Below are positions 27,942 through 39,576 of a stretch of 64,000 bases of DNA, piece after piece (position 1 is the stretch's first letter; the number at the start of each line of letters is the position of its first letter). The DNA lies in the NCBI RefSeq assembly GCF_900639985.1, contig NZ_CAAAIM010000007.1:124001-188000 (forward strand). The letters are read 5' to 3'. The notes under the pieces were generated by a model. The model saw nothing but the letters and a program-made list of their open reading frames with translations. It was not told where the DNA came from and made no database searches. A program made the position numbers and the translations under genes. This stretch comes from Legionella rowbothamii. GTDB lineage: Bacteria > Pseudomonadota > Gammaproteobacteria > Legionellales > Legionellaceae.

Positions 27942-27976
27942 GAATCATTATATTTGCCTTTAGAAAGTACAGAGAA

Positions 27977-30271
27977 ATGACAGATAAAAAAATAGAAATT
28001 GTTGCATCCAGTATTGAGCAGGATCAACAAACCGTAGCTAACCAGTGGGCTAAAACTTTTTTACACAATAATCCCAACGATTTGGGCACGCAAATCATGC
28101 AATTATTAGGTGCCTGTGTTGCTGCCGGTGATTTTAAAACTCGTTCTGCCTTTGCTTCATCTGATGAATTACAAGCGCCAAATGATCAATTGACAATCGC
28201 TGATTATTTATCGCACGCCAGCCGTATTATTCTCGACCATCAAGGGCTTTCTGCAACTCATAGAGCAGAATTATTAAGCTATTTCCCAGATCCCGACGCA
28301 CTAAACGCTGTCATTTCTCGCTCAGCCACTCATAGTGTATACCGCAACAAAGAAACTATTGTTGAAGGGAAAGGGCTAATTATCGGTTTAATCGGACAAT
28401 TACCTACAGTGTTAAATACACCTCGAGATTTTGGGGTCAATATCGCTATGGGTGGTCAAGGCCAACAGAATTTCTATGGTAAAACAATTTCTGACAATGG
28501 ATTTAGTGGTCATGTTTATTTCCACAAAAATGACGCTGATAATTTGTTAATGGTGGGCCTAGAGCAAAGTGCACCTGCTGCATCTATTTTCGAATTATTC
28601 GCTGGACATCAAACGTACAACGAAGAGTTACAACAGAATAAGGACCAATTTGGCCAAGGGCATTCATTAACTGGAGCCTCCGACGTATATACTGCAGCTG
28701 CCTCATTATATTTTAGTGATCCAGTGTATCAAGCTAAATTGGTGCTAGAAAAAGGATGTTTCCCCCCTGAAAAATACGGTGCGATGCAAGTTACTTTGAC
28801 TGATGATAATTGGCCTACTATTAAATGCTTCTTAGATGCACTCAAGCAAGCAACAACCAAAAAATCAGAAGAAGAGCTCCTGCAACATCTTTTGAAAAAA
28901 CCTGCAACTGCTAGCCCCATAAAACAAAAATGCGTAAGCTACATCGCCCTTGATTTTAAAATTTATTTACAGCGTGTTTATACTGCGTTCATCAAAAACA
29001 GCAGTTTAATCCCAGAACAGCAACTGGAATTTCAATTATTACAAAATGAGTTATTAGAACTTATTAAAAAACTCCAGAAAGGCGAGGTTGGCTGTTATGA
29101 ACACTTTATGAATCTCATCGAACAAATCAAAAAAACTGAATCACTACCTACTCAATATAAAGAAGCTATTGCGCGTATTGATGAACTGTTTAAGTTACAA
29201 CTTAATCTTGATAGTGGGCTAAATGCTACGCACCAAGAATTAATGTTAAAAGCTCGGTATGAAGCGTTGCAGGAAGAGCGAAATGTGCTTGTGCAAAAAA
29301 TGGTGGCTGTTAAACAGTACTTTGAATCAGATTATATTAATAAAGATCCAGGGATTTCAAATTTTCTTTTGGAGTTAGAGCATCAAATGTCCTCATTGCT
29401 CCAACCCCAGGATTCATTATTCATAACTGAAAATGATTTAGGGCAAAGCATAATCGTAGTCAAACCTGTAGCTAAGGTTAGTGAAGGAAAAGTTAGAGAA
29501 TTAGATCAGCAAATTAAACAAGGTCGTATCCTCTTAAGCCAAACACCTAAATTGCATTCACAAGCTGCAATGGATGAGCAACAAACATTATTGGTGCAAG
29601 AAAAAGAGAGCAGAAGACAACTTGAACAAGAGTTTACAGACTATAAGTTACGTGTGGAAGAAACTCAACAACAACAGCAACAAATGTATTTAGATATGCA
29701 ACAGCAGCTTCAAGTTGAAATTCAAAAAGCACAACAACAATATGAGCAATTACTAAGACAAGGAAAACTAACGCAAGCACGTATGGCGAGAATTGCTCCG
29801 ATTCTAAGCGATATTGAGAGCCTGAAGGATCTGAAGGATGACTTCGTGAAGAAAAAACTAGACGGTGCAGAGCTCGAAGCTGGGGAGCTAATTTCTGCTC
29901 TTCAGAAGATTATTACTCAATATTGCAATAATCCAGCTGAAGATGAAGATGAGGTCCTTGCTGATTTTAAAAACGAGTGTATCGATGAGTTATTAAAACC
30001 CAGAGCAGAATTAGAAAAGCATGAAAGCTATAGGCATATCATTTCAAATATATTATTGGCTATTTCTTTATTAATTGTTGGCTATATCGTAGCCGCCAGT
30101 GTGAATCGTGTAGCAACTGGTCGTTATACATTTTTTAATGAAACTGATACTGCATCGACTATAAGAAAGAATGTTGCTAGTTTAGCCATAAAGCGGGAAC
30201 CGCAAGCGAGTCAGGAGCAAGAGCTAGAGCAAGAGCCAGAAATCGATCCTTTGGTACACTCTATAAAATAG
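27977..30271 (+). CDS. Large coiled-coil protein with one C-terminal membrane segment, candidate effector
   Basis: 764 residues, family not recognised. The first 260 residues look globular (NDLGTQIMQLLGACVAAGDF, GQGQQNFYGKTISDNGFSGHVYFHKND). Residues 330-640 are helical, with a Gln-rich coiled coil near 530-600. A single hydrophobic segment NILLAISLLIVGYIVAAS is near 688-706. The tail is Glu-rich (QEQELEQEPEIDP), like the E-block signals of Dot/Icm substrates. A PmrA-like promoter lies 36 bases upstream. These traits together suggest an effector that inserts into a host membrane; direct evidence is absent. Confidence 0.82.
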   Translation: MTDKKIEIVASSIEQDQQTVANQWAKTFLHNNPNDLGTQIMQLLGACVAAGDFKTRSAFASSDELQAPNDQLTIADYLSHASRIILDHQGLSATHRAELLSYFPDPDALNAVISRSATHSVYRNKETIVEGKGLIIGLIGQLPTVLNTPRDFGVNIAMGGQGQQNFYGKTISDNGFSGHVYFHKNDADNLLMVGLEQSAPAASIFELFAGHQTYNEELQQNKDQFGQGHSLTGASDVYTAAASLYFSDPVYQAKLVLEKGCFPPEKYGAMQVTLTDDNWPTIKCFLDALKQATTKKSEEELLQHLLKKPATASPIKQKCVSYIALDFKIYLQRVYTAFIKNSSLIPEQQLEFQLLQNELLELIKKLQKGEVGCYEHFMNLIEQIKKTESLPTQYKEAIARIDELFKLQLNLDSGLNATHQELMLKARYEALQEERNVLVQKMVAVKQYFESDYINKDPGISNFLLELEHQMSSLLQPQDSLFITENDLGQSIIVVKPVAKVSEGKVRELDQQIKQGRILLSQTPKLHSQAAMDEQQTLLVQEKESRRQLEQEFTDYKLRVEETQQQQQQMYLDMQQQLQVEIQKAQQQYEQLLRQGKLTQARMARIAPILSDIESLKDLKDDFVKKKLDGAELEAGELISALQKIITQYCNNPAEDEDEVLADFKNECIDELLKPRAELEKHESYRHIISNILLAISLLIVGYIVAASVNRVATGRYTFFNETDTASTIRKNVASLAIKREPQASQEQELEQEPEIDPLVHSIK

Positions 30272-30290
30272 TAATGAGCCTCTTGAAACA

Positions 30291-30316
30291 AACCTGGTTG
30301 CTCGCAACCAGGTTTT
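30291..30316 (+). terminator. Strong terminator hairpin
   Basis: AACCTGGTTG (30291-30300), loop CTCG, CAACCAGGTT (30305-30314), then TT. Perfect 10-base stem, 19 bases after the stop of the 764-residue gene. Confidence 0.75.
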
Positions 30317-30341
30317 CTCAACAGCAGCAAATCAAAGTAGG

Positions 30342-30425
30342 CCTTCCCGAGGAAGGTAATCTTTTCGTTGCCAGGTAAGGTACGTAAGTGACGAAAGCAA
30401 TTCAGAAGTGCGAAGCATGCTTCGC
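30342..30425. repeat. Two small palindromes downstream of kdsA
   Basis: CCTTCC-CGA-GGAAGG at 30342-30356 and the 16-base perfect palindrome GCGAAGCATGCTTCGC at 30410-30425. They lie between the convergent 764-residue gene and kdsA. The text TTCGCTTCGTTCGCAATGAGG recurs in similar form in other gaps of this window. Confidence 0.4.
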
Positions 30426-30510
30426 TTCGTTCGCAATGAGGAAATTTTTTATTTAATTTAAACTCCATGATCGCTTACAAATTAGATTGTAAGCAACCAA
30501 GTCACATTTG

Positions 30511-33328
<2,818 letters not shown>

Positions 33329-34537
33329 TTAACTAATTTCCAAAAGATGTCCCATTTTTTCCTTTTTAGTTTTTAAATACCCCTGACTCTCTCTCGTCGG
33401 ATCAATCTCTAAAGGAATACGCTGTGTTACCGTAACACCAAAATTTTCAATGGCGGCAATTTTAAGTGGGTTATTGGTTAATAATCTTATGTTATCAATT
33501 CCAAAATGCTTTAATATTTGATAAGCAATAGTGTAATCACGATTATCCACTGGGAGACCTAACTTACAATTTGCATCCACCGTATCCAGACCTTGGTCTT
33601 GCAATGCGTAGGCCTTTAACTTATTAGCTAAACCAATACCCCTCCCTTCTTGGCGCAAATAAATTAATATACCTCCTTCTTCAGCAATCTGTGCTAATGA
33701 CTGGTCAAGTTGCTTGCCGCAATCACACTTACACGAACCAAAAATATCGCCGGTAATGCATTCAGAATGAATACGCACCAGAGGCACGCGATTTGCATGC
33801 TGCGCAGGTTTCACTAAAGCAAAATGTTCCTTTAAATCCAACTCATTAGCAAATACGGTCATATAAAAGTCCCCCAGATCCTGTAAGGGAATACGTGCGG
33901 ATGCTGCTTCACTCACCAACATTTCATGACGGATTCTGTAGTCGATTAAGTCTTTAACCGTAACTAAAGGAATATTATGCTGTTGTGAAAAACGTACTAA
34001 ATCATCAAAACGGCTCATGGTGCCATCTTCATTAATAATTTCACAAATCACCGCCGCAGGAGTTAACCCTGCAAGTTTCGCTAAATCAACACTGCCTTCA
34101 GTTTGGCCTTGTCGTTCTAGGACTCCTTTTTTTCGAGCACGTAAAGGAAAGACATGCCCAGGAGAAATAATATCTTCAGCAGTGCTGGCCGAATTAATGG
34201 CGACTTGAATTGTATGAGATCTATCTTTTGCTGAAATCCCAGTCGAAACGCCCTCTGCTGCTTCAATAGAAACAGTAAAAGCCGTGCCATAAGGCGATTT
34301 ATTCTTTTGAGCCATCATGGGTAGCTGCAATTTGTCTATGAGCTCTTCTGCCATTGACAAACAAATTAAGCCACAACCATAACGCGACATAAAATTGATT
34401 GCTTCAGGAGTAGCATGCTCTGCGGCGATGATTAAATCACCTTCATTCTCTCTATCTTCATCATCGATTAGGATGATCATGTTACCGGCTTTTAGTGTTT
34501 CCACTGCCTGCTCTATTGTTGCGAGTAAATACTTCAT
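33329..34537 (-). CDS. ribBA: Bifunctional riboflavin enzyme RibBA (DHBP synthase / GTP cyclohydrolase II)
   Basis: Two fused activities that supply both precursors of riboflavin. N-terminal DHBP synthase half: DDEDRENEGDL, NFMSRYGCGLICL, GHVFPLRA, GQTEGSVDLAKLAG, EIINEDGTM. C-terminal cyclohydrolase half: RIHSECITGDIFGSCKCDCGKQL with the three zinc cysteines, and LRQEGRGIGLANKLKAY. I start at ATG 34537 (403 residues), which has GAGGT 7 bases upstream; the longer frame begins inside ribD. 14 bases after ribD. No FMN riboswitch was recognised nearby. Confidence 0.95.
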   Translation of the reverse strand: MKYLLATIEQAVETLKAGNMIILIDDEDRENEGDLIIAAEHATPEAINFMSRYGCGLICLSMAEELIDKLQLPMMAQKNKSPYGTAFTVSIEAAEGVSTGISAKDRSHTIQVAINSASTAEDIISPGHVFPLRARKKGVLERQGQTEGSVDLAKLAGLTPAAVICEIINEDGTMSRFDDLVRFSQQHNIPLVTVKDLIDYRIRHEMLVSEAASARIPLQDLGDFYMTVFANELDLKEHFALVKPAQHANRVPLVRIHSECITGDIFGSCKCDCGKQLDQSLAQIAEEGGILIYLRQEGRGIGLANKLKAYALQDQGLDTVDANCKLGLPVDNRDYTIAYQILKHFGIDNIRLLTNNPLKIAAIENFGVTVTQRIPLEIDPTRESQGYLKTKKEKMGHLLEIS

Positions 34538-34551
34538 AAACGCGACCTCAT

Positions 34552-35622
34552 TTAATGCAGAGTAGATTGGCCTTCTTGCCAATCGATACATGCGATCATA
34601 TTATCCCCCATAGCCTTCCATGAGACAGTATGTGGACGATTAAATATCTCTTTTTGCTGGTATGCAGAAATTGCATTTGGCTCCAAAATGGTTGGAACGA
34701 GATATAAATAAGTTCGATGAACTAATCCTTCATGATGTAAAGCGCTAAAAATAGCACCACCGGCCTCGACCCAAACATCATGATATCCCAATTCACCTAA
34801 GTGCTGAATTACCGCAGCTAAATTCATCCCACCCTCCATCATAGGCATTAAATGCATACTACTGTTTGGATAAGTAACTTGCCGCTCGTCACAATGATAA
34901 ATGTGACAATGAGCAGCTGTTGAGAAAATGCTTGCTTCTTTATTAAGTGTTAATTGCCTATCAATAATGGCTATAGGCTTTGCTCTTTCTTCATTTCCTA
35001 AGCGCACATTCAACTTAGGATTATCTAGATGAATTGTGCGTGCACTAGTCAGAATTACATCTGCTTCTGCACGCTTTTGATGGGTAAACTCCCCACAGAG
35101 TGAATTCGATAACATTACCCGTGCGCCAACTGATCGACCAATTTTACCATTTAGGGTATGCGCCATTTTAACTGTTATTCGTGGCTTTCGGGTTAAAATC
35201 CAATGAGTATAACTTTTATAAAACTCAGTAATTTCATCTACTGGGTAATAAGTTACCTTAATTCCTTGAGCACGTAACTTTTCAGACGAATTATTTTGAG
35301 TCACAATGGGATTAGGATCAGAATAAGCAAAAATAACATGCTCAATTCCCCCATGATTGATAATTGCATCAACACAGGGAGGAGTTCGTCCCCAGTGGTT
35401 GCAAGGCTCAAGAGAAATATAAAGACTAATTCCTGGTGTTTTAGGTGGAATCTGTGCTAACAATAATGGTTCAGCATGTGGAGTTCCTGCTCCACGATGG
35501 CTTGCCTGTGCTATAATATTTCCATTTTGCACAGCTACAGCTCCAACACAGGGATTGGGGGCGCAAAAACCTAGCCCAAGTCGGGCTTGTTCGAGTGCTG
35601 CGAGCAAAAATTTTTTATGCAT
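34552..35622 (-). CDS. ribD: Bifunctional riboflavin deaminase/reductase RibD
   Basis: Second and third steps of riboflavin synthesis. N-terminal deaminase with zinc motif HAEPLLL near residue 48 and PCNHWGRTPPC near 77. C-terminal reductase with RKPRITVKMAHTLNGKIG, SARTIHLDNPKLNVR and the dinucleotide-binding VWVEAGGAIFSALH. 356 residues. It heads a ribD-ribBA operon. It is divergent from the M48 protease gene, 64 bases away. Confidence 0.95.
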   Translation of the reverse strand: MHKKFLLAALEQARLGLGFCAPNPCVGAVAVQNGNIIAQASHRGAGTPHAEPLLLAQIPPKTPGISLYISLEPCNHWGRTPPCVDAIINHGGIEHVIFAYSDPNPIVTQNNSSEKLRAQGIKVTYYPVDEITEFYKSYTHWILTRKPRITVKMAHTLNGKIGRSVGARVMLSNSLCGEFTHQKRAEADVILTSARTIHLDNPKLNVRLGNEERAKPIAIIDRQLTLNKEASIFSTAAHCHIYHCDERQVTYPNSSMHLMPMMEGGMNLAAVIQHLGELGYHDVWVEAGGAIFSALHHEGLVHRTYLYLVPTILEPNAISAYQQKEIFNRPHTVSWKAMGDNMIACIDWQEGQSTLH

Positions 35623-35686
35623 TGATGTACGGTAACTTTAAACGCTGTGCGAATGATAACAAATTATTCAATTTTTGAGTAGCCTA

Positions 35687-37072
35687 ATGATTAGATTGAA
35701 AATTAAAAACTATGTTTTGGGGATGCTTCTGGCAAGCACTTTAATTCAACCTGTCGCGGCGCAAGGGTTGTCCCCCTATTCCACAAGTGAGCTGGAACAA
35801 TTAGAAAAAGAATTTGTTCAGCAAATTAATCAATCAGATAGCGTAGAACGTAATCCTTTAGCCACTCAATACGTGAATCATATAGGAAAAAGCTTAGCAA
35901 CTCATGGACGCATTAAGACGCCTGACTTTTTTATTGTGAAATCACATGAAATTAATGCCTTTGCTGGTCCTGGAGGACATATAGGAATTAACTCGCAGCT
36001 CATTTTAATTACCCATAATGAAAGCGAATTAGCTGGGGTAATGGCTCATGAGATTGCTCACGTGCGCTTACATCACTTGTATAGTGCCATCGAGCATCAG
36101 AAACAAATGCGTATCCCTATGCTTGCATCCTTACTTGCTTCCGCAGCTTTAGGTGTGATTAATCCTACAGTGGGAATGGGCGCGATGATGGGTTCCTTAT
36201 CTGGTTTTAATCAGGAAAATATTAATTTTACGCGCTCAAAAGAAAAAGAAGCAGACCGAATTGGTATTGATATGCTGATTAAAGCAGGCTATAACCCTCA
36301 CAGCATGGCTGCCTTTTTTAAAAAAATGCAGGAAAACTCACGTTATTATTATACTGCCAATGTGCCAGCTATCCTGCGTACCCACCCTATAGATTCAGAC
36401 CGTATTGCCGAAGCGGAGAGTCGCACTACTCAATTTACCAAGAAGAGCTATCCGAGTTCTACTGATTACGCTTTTGTTAAAGAAATCATTCGCAATGCAG
36501 TGGCCTCTGATCCTAAATTATTATTTGAATACTATACCTATCAATGCCCCAAAGTGAGTCCCATGAATGCTTGCCAATACGGGAAAGTACTGGCGCTATT
36601 AAATACAAATCAATTTACTCAAGCGCAAGCTTTACTGGCTCCGCTATTAATCCAAAATAATAATCTTTATTTTCAAATTGCCATGAGTCAGGCAGAAACA
36701 GGATTATCCCAGCATCAAGCAGCCGTAAGCCGCATGGCCGAAATGCAAAATAATTACCCGAATAGCTATGCCGTACTTATGGCCCATGCCCAAGCCTTAT
36801 TGGCAGCAAATCAAAATGCAAAAGCAACCAGCATATTACTGAAAGGCAGTCGGCAGTACAAACACGACCTCCCTCTTTGCCGAGAGCTGGCTCGGGCACA
36901 GGCCAAAACAAACCAAAAAGGTTATGCTTATTTTACGCAAGCACAGTGTTTGTTACTTGAGGGACAAAAACGAGCGGCAGTGGCACAATTGAAAGTAGCT
37001 CGTAGCCTGGCCAAGAATGATGAATATTTGCAGGCGAGAATTACAGCTAAGATTGATGAAATTGTTAATTAA
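35687..37072 (+). CDS. M48 family periplasmic metalloprotease with TPR-like C-terminus (BepA-like)
   Basis: 461 residues with a signal peptide (LGMLLASTLIQPVAA, cut near residue 23). Zinc motif HEIAH in GVMAHEIAHVRLHH near residue 120; third ligand in EKEADRIGIDML. The C-terminal half is made of helical pairs (TQAQALLAPLLIQNNN, ATSILLKGSRQY) like the TPR part of BepA/YfgC, which checks outer-membrane protein and LptD assembly. I start at ATG 35687; TTG 35675 is an alternative. BepA is the likely equivalent but not proven. Confidence 0.9.
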   Translation: MIRLKIKNYVLGMLLASTLIQPVAAQGLSPYSTSELEQLEKEFVQQINQSDSVERNPLATQYVNHIGKSLATHGRIKTPDFFIVKSHEINAFAGPGGHIGINSQLILITHNESELAGVMAHEIAHVRLHHLYSAIEHQKQMRIPMLASLLASAALGVINPTVGMGAMMGSLSGFNQENINFTRSKEKEADRIGIDMLIKAGYNPHSMAAFFKKMQENSRYYYTANVPAILRTHPIDSDRIAEAESRTTQFTKKSYPSSTDYAFVKEIIRNAVASDPKLLFEYYTYQCPKVSPMNACQYGKVLALLNTNQFTQAQALLAPLLIQNNNLYFQIAMSQAETGLSQHQAAVSRMAEMQNNYPNSYAVLMAHAQALLAANQNAKATSILLKGSRQYKHDLPLCRELARAQAKTNQKGYAYFTQAQCLLLEGQKRAAVAQLKVARSLAKNDEYLQARITAKIDEIVN

Positions 37073-37080
37073 GCCGTAGA

Positions 37081-37097
37081 TTGGGCCCGAGGCCCAA
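37081..37097. repeat. GGGC/GCCC intergenic hairpin, copy 2
   Basis: TTGGGCC-CGA-GGCCCAA followed by CCTACAAT. The arms and the downstream CCTACAAT equal those at 61108-61124. Between the convergent M48 protease and yajQ genes, where it may end both transcripts. Confidence 0.65.
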
Positions 37098-37125
37098 CCT
37101 ACAATAGGGAAAGAGTATTACGTAC

Positions 37126-37611
37126 TTAATCCCGAAAATTCTCATACTGCATTGGCAACTTAATTTCCGACTTTTTCAACAAAGCAATTGCTTCTTGAAG
37201 ATCGTCACGTTTCTTACCTGTCACGCGCACCTTATCACCCTGAATAGAACTTTGTACTTTTAACTTAGCTTCTTTCAAATACTTCACAATTTCTTTGGCT
37301 GTAGGCTGATCAATCCCCTGCTTAAAAGTCATATTCAAAGAATAAAATTTACCACTATGTACCGGCTTATCTTCCATATCTACGCCTGACGCATCCAAAT
37401 TACGTTTGCTGCAATGATTACGGAACAAATCTTCCAATTGACGCACTTGGAAATCCGATTCAGCACGTAAAGTGACGGTAAGCTCTTTCAGCTCAATGCT
37501 TGATTCAACCCCACGAAAATCAAAACGGGTTCCCATTTCACGCACTGCGTTATCTACAGCATTGCGTAGTTCTACCTCATTGGTTTCTGAAACGATATCA
37601 AAAGATGGCAT
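37126..37611 (-). CDS. YajQ family nucleotide-binding protein
   Basis: 161 residues of the UPF0234/YajQ family: [20 protein letters not shown] at the start, RFDFRG, the central DMEDKP and [17 protein letters not shown], and a C-terminal [19 protein letters not shown]. Members bind nucleotides or RNA, and some (Xanthomonas) bind cyclic di-GMP and modulate transcription factors. Which of these holds here cannot be told. Single gene. Confidence 0.94.
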   Translation of the reverse strand: MPSFDIVSETNEVELRNAVDNAVREMGTRFDFRGVESSIELKELTVTLRAESDFQVRQLEDLFRNHCSKRNLDASGVDMEDKPVHSGKFYSLNMTFKQGIDQPTAKEIVKYLKEAKLKVQSSIQGDKVRVTGKKRDDLQEAIALLKKSEIKLPMQYENFRD

Positions 37612-37889
37612 AAGATTCTCATTCGAATTAAAAAAGGTAATTTAACAAAAAAAGCGTTACGGCACCATATTAAATCCCTTGAAGATGGTGCACTTAACTA
37701 AAGCAGGTATGGATACCTGCAAAGTGCGGTGGTTGAAAAATGAGTAATCGGCATGGTAATTCTTCCACAAAACGTCTCTACCTAAATAATAGTTCAACAG
37801 CAGGTTATTTGTTGTTCAAATTATTGACAACTTGACGTAAGTGAATCTAAACTTAGAATAGAGAGTAGCCTTACCTAAAAGGTCCCAAC

Positions 37890-38084
37890 ATGAATGAGCA
37901 ATACACCGCATCTATATACTGTGGCGAAGAACAGATTGCTAACCAGGCTGGGAATGACATTGATGCGCTTTATACATGGATGCTCACCCAAGGAAGCACG
38001 CACATAGGAAACATTCATGGGGAAATAGTTGATAACCAAACCCAAAAAGTTATCCGTACCTTCCGTAAATCCGCGATAGAATAG
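37890..38084 (+). CDS. Small conserved-looking protein, unknown
   Basis: 64 residues with no membrane segment and no known motif. It contains two short strand-like stretches (TASIYCGEEQIANQ and GEIVDNQTQKVIRTFRK) and a central WMLTQGSTHIGNIHG. The plain ribosome region (CCTAAAAGGTCCCAAC) includes AAAGG 8 bases before the ATG. Stands alone between yajQ and the MFS gene. Reading-frame quality suggests a real gene, but I do not know its role. Confidence 0.65.
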   Translation: MNEQYTASIYCGEEQIANQAGNDIDALYTWMLTQGSTHIGNIHGEIVDNQTQKVIRTFRKSAIE

Positions 38085-38169
38085 ACTCTATTGACTAAAA
38101 ATCATAAGCACTTAAAATGCCCGCTATACTCACCGTGGTTTATTTAAACCCATAAAAATAAAGTGTCTT

Positions 38170-39381
38170 ATGTCGCATCAATCTATCTCTTCATTTAAAC
38201 TCATTTGGTTATTAAGTTACATTTCTATTGCCTCTGTATCCGCAACAATTATTACCCCTGCCCTTCCTCTAATTCAGCAGTACTATGCATTGAACCCCGG
38301 AGCTGTAGAATGGTTGGTTTCGGCATTTTTGATTGGGTATACCATTGGACAGCTGCTTTATGCTCCGCTTGCTAATCGTTATGGTAGTTTAAAAGCTTTG
38401 CGGTTAGGACTAATAATTAATTTATTAGGAACGCTTGTTTGCCTAATAGCTCTTTCACTTAATAATTATTGGCTGTTAGTCCTTGGACGCTTAATTACTG
38501 CTTTAGGGGCTGCCAGTGGATTAGCCTGCACATTCATGCTGATCAATGCGTGGTTACCGGAAGAGCAACGCAAAACAGCCATGGCATATTCTGTACTTTC
38601 CTTTGCTCTAGGCCTAGGAGTTGCCGTAGTTTTAGGCGGTATAATTACTGACTTTTGGCAGTGGCAAGGATGCTTTTGGTTTTTATTAATTCACGCTATT
38701 GTGGTTTTGTGCGGCACTTATGTTTTCCAAGAAGCAGCTTTTGTCTCCAAACCAATTCACGTTCTGACAATTATTAAGGATTATATGGCCGCCTTATCCT
38801 CACCCAAGCTGGTTGTTTTTTCCCTAGTTGTAGGGAGCTCCACTGCAATCTCTTATTGTTTTTCGGCGGCTGGCCCCCAAATAGCTAAAGATTTATTGGC
38901 CTTATCTCCTGCGGAATATGGGTACTGGAATGGAGTTAACATTATTGGTATGCTGGCAGGTGGCCTCATTGTAAAGCAACTTTTAGCACGCTTCTCAGCA
39001 ATTCAAGTTATTGCTATTGGTTTTCTTGGCATTGCCTTAGGCATTATGAATTTATTTTTCATGTGGACAATAAACAGTCACTCATCCTTATGGTTTTTCC
39101 TAATCGCCTCCAGCTTTTATTTATTTAATGGTCTATTATTTTCCAGTGGCTCATTCATTGCCTCAAATGCCCTGGATGACAAAGCAAGTGCAGCAGGAAT
39201 GATGAGCTTCCTTAATATGAGTTTTGCAACACTCTGGGTGATTGTGATGGGCTATTTAGGTGTAAATCCTTTACTCAGTTTTGCAGAAACCTTAAGCTTA
39301 GTATGGTTACTTGTAGTTGTCTTAGTGTTAATCGAAAAACGAAATACAAAAGTGGGAAGTTATATCAGCGAGGAATCCTAA
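38170..39381 (+). CDS. MFS transporter, Bcr/CflA-like drug efflux
   Basis: 403 residues with about 12 hydrophobic segments. N-terminal ITPALPLIQQYYALNPGAVEWLVSAFLIGYTIG resembles Bcr/CflA and DHA1 drug/H+ antiporters (cited by key residues PALP and VxWxxSAFxxGY). The loop 2-3 motif A is PLANRYGSLKALRLG, with the usual Gly-Asp changed to Asn-Arg. Substrate unknown; siderophore export is possible for this group. Single gene, ending before a cruciform-like hairpin. Confidence 0.88.
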   Translation: MSHQSISSFKLIWLLSYISIASVSATIITPALPLIQQYYALNPGAVEWLVSAFLIGYTIGQLLYAPLANRYGSLKALRLGLIINLLGTLVCLIALSLNNYWLLVLGRLITALGAASGLACTFMLINAWLPEEQRKTAMAYSVLSFALGLGVAVVLGGIITDFWQWQGCFWFLLIHAIVVLCGTYVFQEAAFVSKPIHVLTIIKDYMAALSSPKLVVFSLVVGSSTAISYCFSAAGPQIAKDLLALSPAEYGYWNGVNIIGMLAGGLIVKQLLARFSAIQVIAIGFLGIALGIMNLFFMWTINSHSSLWFFLIASSFYLFNGLLFSSGSFIASNALDDKASAAGMMSFLNMSFATLWVIVMGYLGVNPLLSFAETLSLVWLLVVVLVLIEKRNTKVGSYISEES

Positions 39382-39491
39382 ATCATGGCTACTTTTATAA
39401 GTCGGCCGTTGTTAGGTTTTATAACTTATACAGCCTTTCATGGGGAATAAGTGAATAACTGGGATTCCTTCGCTCAGGAAGAACATGCTAA

Positions 39492-39545
39492 CGAACAACC
39501 CAAGAGGTCCGCAGCACGGACCTATGGATTGCTTTACCTTGTTCG
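39492..39545. repeat. Nested hairpin between convergent genes
   Basis: Inner GGTCCG-CAGCA-CGGACC (39506-39522) and outer CGAACAA (39492-39498) with TTGTTCG (39539-39545). Same TTCGCAATAACCTC wording as other gaps. Possible bidirectional terminator between the MFS gene and the YopT-like gene. Confidence 0.5.
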
Positions 39546-39576
39546 CAATAACCTCTTCGGATTGAAGGAAGAAATC

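Noticed and set aside
29660..29760. CAA/CAG-rich tract as a microsatellite
   Set aside because: The codons are mixed and the protein is a continuous Gln-rich coiled coil; there is no perfect tandem repeat.
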